A stretch of 8,621 bases of DNA from the NCBI GenBank assembly GCA_905236665.1, contig CAJONF010000059.1, forward strand, positions 1 to 8,621, given 5' to 3'. Positions 5,652-8,621 of this stretch are shown one piece after another; positions within the stretch are counted from its first letter, which is position 1, and each line of letters starts with the position of its first letter. A program made the position numbers and the translations under genes. The DNA comes from an uncultured Selenomonadaceae bacterium (lineage in GTDB: Bacteria; Bacillota; Negativicutes; Selenomonadales; Selenomonadaceae). The notes beneath the pieces are model-generated. The model was not told where the DNA came from and did no database searches. It saw only the letters and a program-made list of their open reading frames with translations.

Positions 5652-6967
5652 GGCAAAATCTCTCCTTTCAACTGTTCGTAATAATGCTCAATAACTTTAT
5701 CCAAATTATATTTAACTGCGCCACAAACGGGTTGCTTGTCGTTGGAAGTTCTCATTGCGTCGGGGCAACCGCCCATGCAAATTGGCAAGCAAGCACATTC
5801 GCGACACTTCGGGTGCTTAATCGGGTTCCACTGTATCCACGACAAATAATTTTTCACCAGCGCAAAATTATCGCCATCGTTGACGTTGCCGCAGGATTGT
5901 TTCAGATTACTGACATGATTCCAACAGCGATATAGGTCGCCGTGATTGTCGATAACGAACGAATTCACGTAATCGACGCAACAAAAATTTACTCGCGGAG
6001 CGGGATAAACAGCCATTTTGTTCACGGTGAAGCCGTGCGCCAAAACTTTTTCATACAGCGGCAACATAATATCGGCGAATTGCTCATTGTTGTAGCAGTC
6101 GCTCTCAATCGACTTGCAAATATCCGTAAACGGCGACACCTGCCCAAAATCAATTTTAAGTTCCTCGCGGTGGGTGATTCGCTCGGATAAAACGTCAAGG
6201 AATTCGTCAACGCGGTCAATATTTTCCTTGTCAATGTTTATGCGGACAATCACCGAAAGATTTTCATTGAGCAAGAAATTTACGCGGTCAATCAGCTTGT
6301 CGAAAGTGCTTTCGCCCGTGACGGAGCGGCGGCGGCTGTCGTGAATTTCTTTAACGCCGTCGATTGTAATCTGCGCGCCGCTGATTTTGTATTTCTTGAA
6401 AAGTTCAACGTCCGAATCCTCAAGCAAGCTGGCGTTTGTGATTATGAAGGCGTTGTAGTCCACGGAAAAATTTTTGCATAACGTAAGAAATTTTTCTGAC
6501 AGCGACCAAATAATTTCTTTGGCAAGCAGAGGTTCGCCGCCATACCACGTTACACTAAAAGCTTCCGCCCGCTCCAATCGGCTCTCGACGAATTTTACCA
6601 ATGCCGCTTGAGTCTCGGAAGACATTTTGCCTTTCGGGTGCGTCTCGAAACAATACTTGCAACGGAAATTACAATCAAGCGTCGGCGCAATCGTCAAGCC
6701 AAAATTCGTCACGTCATATTTTGAAAGGTTGCGATAAAATTCCAGCTGCTCCAATTCGTCCACGTCGTCTTCAATCAAACAGCCCGAACTTTTCATATCG
6801 GCGATTAACTGCGCGTCATAATTTTTTTCGTCGTAGGAATTATTTTTCACGTCGTCCAAAACGCGCAAAAAATTTTCATCGACCACAGCAAGTGCGCAGG
6901 TTATCGCGTTAAAAAAAATCGTGGCGTCTTCGTATTGCCTCAAAAAATTATACCGTGAAAGCTTCAT
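5648..6967 (-). CDS. Radical SAM/SPASM peptide maturase
   Basis: This 439-aa protein has a canonical radical SAM cluster motif C99-x3-C103-x2-C106, followed by G143-G-E-P for SAM binding and T-I-D-G at 201-204. The C-terminal SPASM domain is complete: C330-x12-G343-x4-C348, C359, then C388-x2-C391-x5-C397-x3-C401 and C415, able to bind two further 4Fe-4S clusters. The first ~85 residues form a separate domain with N-F-x-R/Q-x-Y and I-T-x-A, typical of peptide-modifying SPASM enzymes and probably used for leader recognition. Such enzymes install thioether or C-C crosslinks on ribosomal peptides; sulfatase maturases are the main alternative, but no sulfatase is nearby and two small Cys peptides are. 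It is the first gene of the operon, which is unusual because the precursor more often comes first. An AAGGGA site precedes the ATG by 5-6 bases. Exact subfamily not recognised. Confidence 0.92.
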   Translation of the reverse strand: MKLSRYNFLRQYEDATIFFNAITCALAVVDENFLRVLDDVKNNSYDEKNYDAQLIADMKSSGCLIEDDVDELEQLEFYRNLSKYDVTNFGLTIAPTLDCNFRCKYCFETHPKGKMSSETQAALVKFVESRLERAEAFSVTWYGGEPLLAKEIIWSLSEKFLTLCKNFSVDYNAFIITNASLLEDSDVELFKKYKISGAQITIDGVKEIHDSRRRSVTGESTFDKLIDRVNFLLNENLSVIVRINIDKENIDRVDEFLDVLSERITHREELKIDFGQVSPFTDICKSIESDCYNNEQFADIMLPLYEKVLAHGFTVNKMAVYPAPRVNFCCVDYVNSFVIDNHGDLYRCWNHVSNLKQSCGNVNDGDNFALVKNYLSWIQWNPIKHPKCRECACLPICMGGCPDAMRTSNDKQPVCGAVKYNLDKVIEHYYEQLKGEILP

Positions 6968-7000
6968 GTCGTCCCTTCTTCAAGCAATATTTATTCGTCC

Positions 7001-7030
7001 ATTTTACCCCCCCCCCAACTGCTTTGTCAA
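7001..7030 (-). promoter_or_regulatory. Promoter of the peptide operon with a G10 tract in its spacer
   Basis: On the minus strand the -35 is a perfect TTGACA (plus 7025-7030) and the -10 is TAAAAT (plus 7001-7006), separated by 18 bases. Ten of those are a pure G run. Transcription would start near 6994, leaving a leader of about 27 bases before the maturase ATG. A palindromic AT-rich ATAAATTTAT (7032-7041) sits just upstream of the -35 and could be an UP element or operator. Loss of one G gives the optimal 17-bp spacer, so tract length could switch promoter strength. Confidence 0.8.
7007..7016 (-). repeat. Homopolymer tract, ten C on plus (G10 on minus)
   Basis: This is an uninterrupted run of ten identical bases in a non-coding promoter spacer, in a window otherwise free of long G/C runs. 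Such runs of eight or more G/C are hot spots for slipped-strand mispairing, and placement between -35 and -10 is a known basis of phase variation in other bacteria. Homopolymer length is also a common sequencing error site. Confidence 0.9.
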
Positions 7031-7058
7031 GATAAATTTATAAGTTACGGCTTTTCCA

Positions 7059-7086
7059 TTGAAAATTTCTTTCTGCGTGATATAAT
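7059..7086 (+). promoter_or_regulatory. Promoter of the rubredoxin gene
   Basis: TTGAAA (7059-7064) and a perfect TATAAT (7081-7086) are separated by 16 bases. Transcription would begin near 7093, shortly before the AGGAGGG ribosome site at 7101-7107. It is divergent from the peptide operon promoter; the two -35 elements are about 28 bases apart, so regulation could be shared. Confidence 0.8.
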
Positions 7087-7114
7087 CAAGAAAAATTTTT
7101 AGGAGGGCTTGAAA

Positions 7115-7273
7115 ATGAAATGGGTTTGCAATGTTTGCGGCTATGAATAAGACGAAGAGCTTGGCGATGTCGATAACGGCATTGAACCCGGCACAAAGTT
7201 TGAAGATTTGCCGGAAGATTTTGTTTGTCCGCTGTGTGGCGTCGGCAAAGACGATTTTTCTAAGGAAGAATAA
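7115..7273 (+). pseudogene. Rubredoxin gene interrupted by an in-frame TAA at codon 12
   Basis: The frame from ATG 7115 gives M-K-W-V-C5-N-V-C8-G-Y-E, then TAA (7148-7150). It continues in the same frame with D-E-E-L-G-D-V-D-N-G-I-E-P-G-T-K, D-L-P-E-D-F, and V-C38-P-L-C41-G-V-G-K-D-D-F to a TAA at 7271-7273. This is a complete 52-codon rubredoxin with both C-x2-C knuckles binding one iron. The stop falls where family members usually have Tyr in C-G-Y-x-Y-D, so a single change from TAT or TAC explains it. Promoter, AGGAGGG site 7 bases upstream and terminator are all intact, suggesting very recent loss or a sequencing error. No alternative start would restore the first Cys pair. Rubredoxin normally carries single electrons to oxygen or peroxide detoxification enzymes or other redox partners in anaerobes. 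Confidence 0.88.
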
Positions 7274-7289
7274 ATTTTTTCTCAAAACT

Positions 7290-7324
7290 AAAAAGTCGGG
7301 AGTTTTGGTAACTTCCGGCTTTTT
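7290..7324 (+). terminator. Rho-independent terminator after the rubredoxin gene
   Basis: A 12-bp stem (7291-7302 with 7312-7323) and 9-base loop are followed by T5 and a further T-rich stretch. The stem core (GTCGGGAG against C-C-G-G-C) resembles that of the terminator after glpF. Confidence 0.85.
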
Positions 7325-7394
7325 CTTTGAAAAATTATTTCCGCGTGCTAAAATAAAAATGCAAAATATTTTTTTATTGATTTTGGTACTGATA

Positions 7395-7423
7395 TTTTAT
7401 TTCCAAAACGAAAATGCTATAAT
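7395..7423 (+). promoter_or_regulatory. Probable asd promoter with extended -10
   Basis: TGCTATAAT at 7415-7423 is a perfect TATAAT with an upstream TG, an extended -10. The -35 at 17-bp spacing (7395-7400, TTTTAT) is weak, as is usual for extended -10 promoters. The expected start is near 7430, giving a leader of about 84 bases, too short for a lysine riboswitch or T-box. The rest of the 240-base gap after rubredoxin is AT-rich and contains no gene I can support. Confidence 0.7.
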
Positions 7424-7474
7424 GCTTGCAAAAGTTTTGGAGTAGAATCATAAAACGGCGAGCAGGACGAAAAT

Positions 7475-7493
7475 ATCTTGAACTTATCAAGAT
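7475..7493 (+). repeat. Short inverted repeat in the asd leader
   Basis: ATCTTGA (7475-7481) and TCAAGAT (7487-7493) form a perfect 7-bp stem with a 5-base loop, ending 4 bases before the AAAGGAGAG ribosome site. It could be an RNA hairpin or protein site modulating translation. The same two arms recur after asd at 8566-8572 and 8601-8607. Confidence 0.5.
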
Positions 7494-7513
7494 TTCAAAG
7501 GAGAGATTTTTTT

Positions 7514-8548
7514 ATGAATAAATTTAATACGGCTATAGTCGGCGCAACGGGCGCGGTCGGTCAAGAGTTTTTGAAACTCATCGAAGAGCGCAATTTTCCT
7601 TTTGGCGAACTGAAAATGCTGGCGTCGTCACGTTCGGCGGGCAAAAAAATAAATTTCATGGGCAAAGAATACACGGTCGAAGAAACAACGGAAAAATCTT
7701 TTGACGGCGTGAAATTTGCGCTGTTTGCAGGCGGCGCGGCAAGTAAACTTTTTGCACCGGCGGCAGTTAAGGCGGGCGCGGTAGTCATTGATAATTCGTC
7801 GAATTTCCGCATGGATCCCGAAGTTCCGCTTGTAGTGCCGGAAGTCAATCCGCAGGCAATCGCACGCCATAAAGGCATAATCGCCAATCCGAACTGCTCA
7901 ACGATAATTATGGTCATGGCTCTCAAGCCGCTTTACAATCTGTCGAAAATTAAACGCGTCGTCGTGTCAACTTATCAGGCAGTTTCTGGCGCAGGTCGCG
8001 AAGGTATGGACGAATTAAAAGCTCAGCTTGATTCTCTGGCTCGCGGCGAAGAAGTTCAAGCTAAAGTTTTGCCCGTCGCCAAACTCAACAAACATTATCA
8101 AATTGCCTCGAATCTTATTCCGCAAATTGATGTTTTCAAAGAAAATCTGTACACTAAAGAAGAAATGAAAATGGTTGACGAAACAAAAAAAATTATGGAA
8201 GACGACGCATTGCGCGTGACTGCCACAACTGTTCGTGTGCCGGTTTATCGTAGCCATGCCGAATCGGTTAATATCGAATTCGACGATGAAGTTTCTGTAG
8301 AAAATGCTCGCGCCGCGTTGGAAAAATTCCCCGGCGTCATTGTTCGCGACAATCCCGACGAAATGATTTATCCGCAACCGCTGGAAACTTCCGGCAAGGA
8401 CGCTGTCGAAGTCGGACGCATCAGAAAAGATTTTTCCATTGAGCACGGTTTAAATTTGTGGGTTTGCGGCGATCAAATTCGCAAGGGCGCGGCTCTGAAC
8501 GCTCTGCAAATCGCCGAATACATGATTGCAAATGATATAGTGCAATAA
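7514..8548 (+). CDS. asd: Aspartate-semialdehyde dehydrogenase
   Basis: This 344-aa protein reduces L-aspartyl-4-phosphate to L-aspartate 4-semialdehyde with NADPH, the branch step toward lysine, diaminopimelate for the cell wall, threonine and methionine. It has the N-terminal nucleotide loop G10-A-T-G-A-V-G, the phosphate-binding S38-S-R-S, and I-D-N-S-S at 92-96. The catalytic Cys128 is in N-P-N-C-S-T, S-x-Y-Q-A-V-S-G-A-G lies at 152-161, and substrate-binding R241 and general base His248 are in R-V-P-V-Y-R-S-H. Length and motifs match the Gram-positive/archaeal-like Asd class of about 330-350 residues. The ATG at 7514 is chosen because AAAGGAGAG is 8 bases upstream and the protein then starts directly before the Rossmann fold; an in-frame TTG at 7478 has no such support. 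There is no terminator downstream, so read-through into the next gene (often dapA in Firmicutes, but outside the window) is likely. Confidence 0.96.
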   Translation: MNKFNTAIVGATGAVGQEFLKLIEERNFPFGELKMLASSRSAGKKINFMGKEYTVEETTEKSFDGVKFALFAGGAASKLFAPAAVKAGAVVIDNSSNFRMDPEVPLVVPEVNPQAIARHKGIIANPNCSTIIMVMALKPLYNLSKIKRVVVSTYQAVSGAGREGMDELKAQLDSLARGEEVQAKVLPVAKLNKHYQIASNLIPQIDVFKENLYTKEEMKMVDETKKIMEDDALRVTATTVRVPVYRSHAESVNIEFDDEVSVENARAALEKFPGVIVRDNPDEMIYPQPLETSGKDAVEVGRIRKDFSIEHGLNLWVCGDQIRKGAALNALQIAEYMIANDIVQ

Positions 8549-8561
8549 AACATTAAAGCCA

Positions 8562-8616
8562 TTGAATCTTGATAAAAAATTTGTTAATATAAACAATGAC
8601 TCAAGATAAAGGAAAG
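8562..8616 (+). promoter_or_regulatory. Probable promoter and ribosome site of the next gene
   Basis: TTGAAT (8562-8567) and TAATAT (8585-8590) are 17 bases apart, and AAAGGAAAG (8608-8616) looks like a ribosome site. The start codon would lie just past the window end. The ATCTTGA/TCAAGAT arms overlap and follow the promoter, so they might act as an operator or leader hairpin. Confidence 0.5.
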
Positions 8617-8621
8617 ACCCC

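Noticed and set aside
4690..6500. Many AAAAATTTTT-like tracts in the peptide operon region
   Set aside because: Most are Lys-Ile-Phe or Lys-Phe codons read in the genes, and the same tracts appear throughout the window; this looks like composition, not a site.
7148..7150. Recoding of TAA as an amino acid in rubredoxin
   Set aside because: TAA ends glpC, asd, the solenoid gene and both peptides here as a normal stop, and no special recoding structure is evident.
7131..7445. A 104-residue plus-strand frame across the rubredoxin region
   Set aside because: It reads rubredoxin DNA out of frame, then runs through the terminator and the asd promoter region; it has no ribosome site or recognisable domain.
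7478..7513. Upstream TTG start for asd
   Set aside because: It lies inside the inverted repeat and overlaps the ribosome site of the ATG at 7514, which starts right before the Rossmann fold.
7430..7513. Lysine riboswitch or T-box ahead of asd
   Set aside because: The leader from the likely start site is only about 84 bases and shows one small hairpin, without the conserved elements of either.

Overview
The window looks like the chromosome of an anaerobic, probably Gram-positive-lineage bacterium. A Negativicutes/Selenomonadales-type organism is my best guess but is not proven. The grounds are strong AGGAGG-type ribosome binding sites, use of TTG starts, an anaerobic GlpABC-type glycerol-3-phosphate dehydrogenase, a rubredoxin, and a radical SAM peptide maturase. 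No insertion sequence, phage gene, tRNA or rRNA is visible.

Left part (1-4583, plus strand): a glycerol catabolic cluster. It runs glpB (3' end only), glpC, a TSUP/TauE-type membrane protein, glpK and glpF. Glycerol would enter through GlpF, be phosphorylated by GlpK, and be oxidised by GlpABC to dihydroxyacetone phosphate, with GlpC passing electrons to the membrane. The TSUP permease between glpC and glpK is an unusual passenger. A three-copy 7-bp repeat that can fold into a hairpin separates glpK from glpF. The cluster ends at a terminator (4602-4641) that is symmetric enough to serve the convergent operon as well.

Middle (4675-7030, minus strand): the most interesting part, a compact four-gene operon that looks like an undescribed or little-described RiPP system. 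In transcription order it encodes a radical SAM/SPASM peptide maturase (6967-5648), a 41-aa Cys-containing peptide (5651-5526, overlapping the maturase stop by ATGA), a 236-aa Cys-rich repetitive protein of beta-solenoid/bactofilin-like look (5497-4787), and a 29-aa peptide (4764-4675). The two small peptides are clearly related: both begin M-[KR]-F-L-V-[RK]-P and both carry C-x-x-D-C. Neither stands out as an ordinary gene because of size. The operon's promoter has a perfect TTGACA -35 and a TAAAAT -10, and the 18-bp spacer contains a run of ten G (minus strand). That is the classical arrangement of a phase-variable promoter.

Right part (7059-8621, plus strand): a divergent promoter drives a rubredoxin gene that is intact except for a TAA at codon 12, so it is read as a pseudogene or a sequencing error. 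A terminator and then asd (aspartate-semialdehyde dehydrogenase) follow. The window ends in a promoter and ribosome binding site for a next gene that lies outside it.
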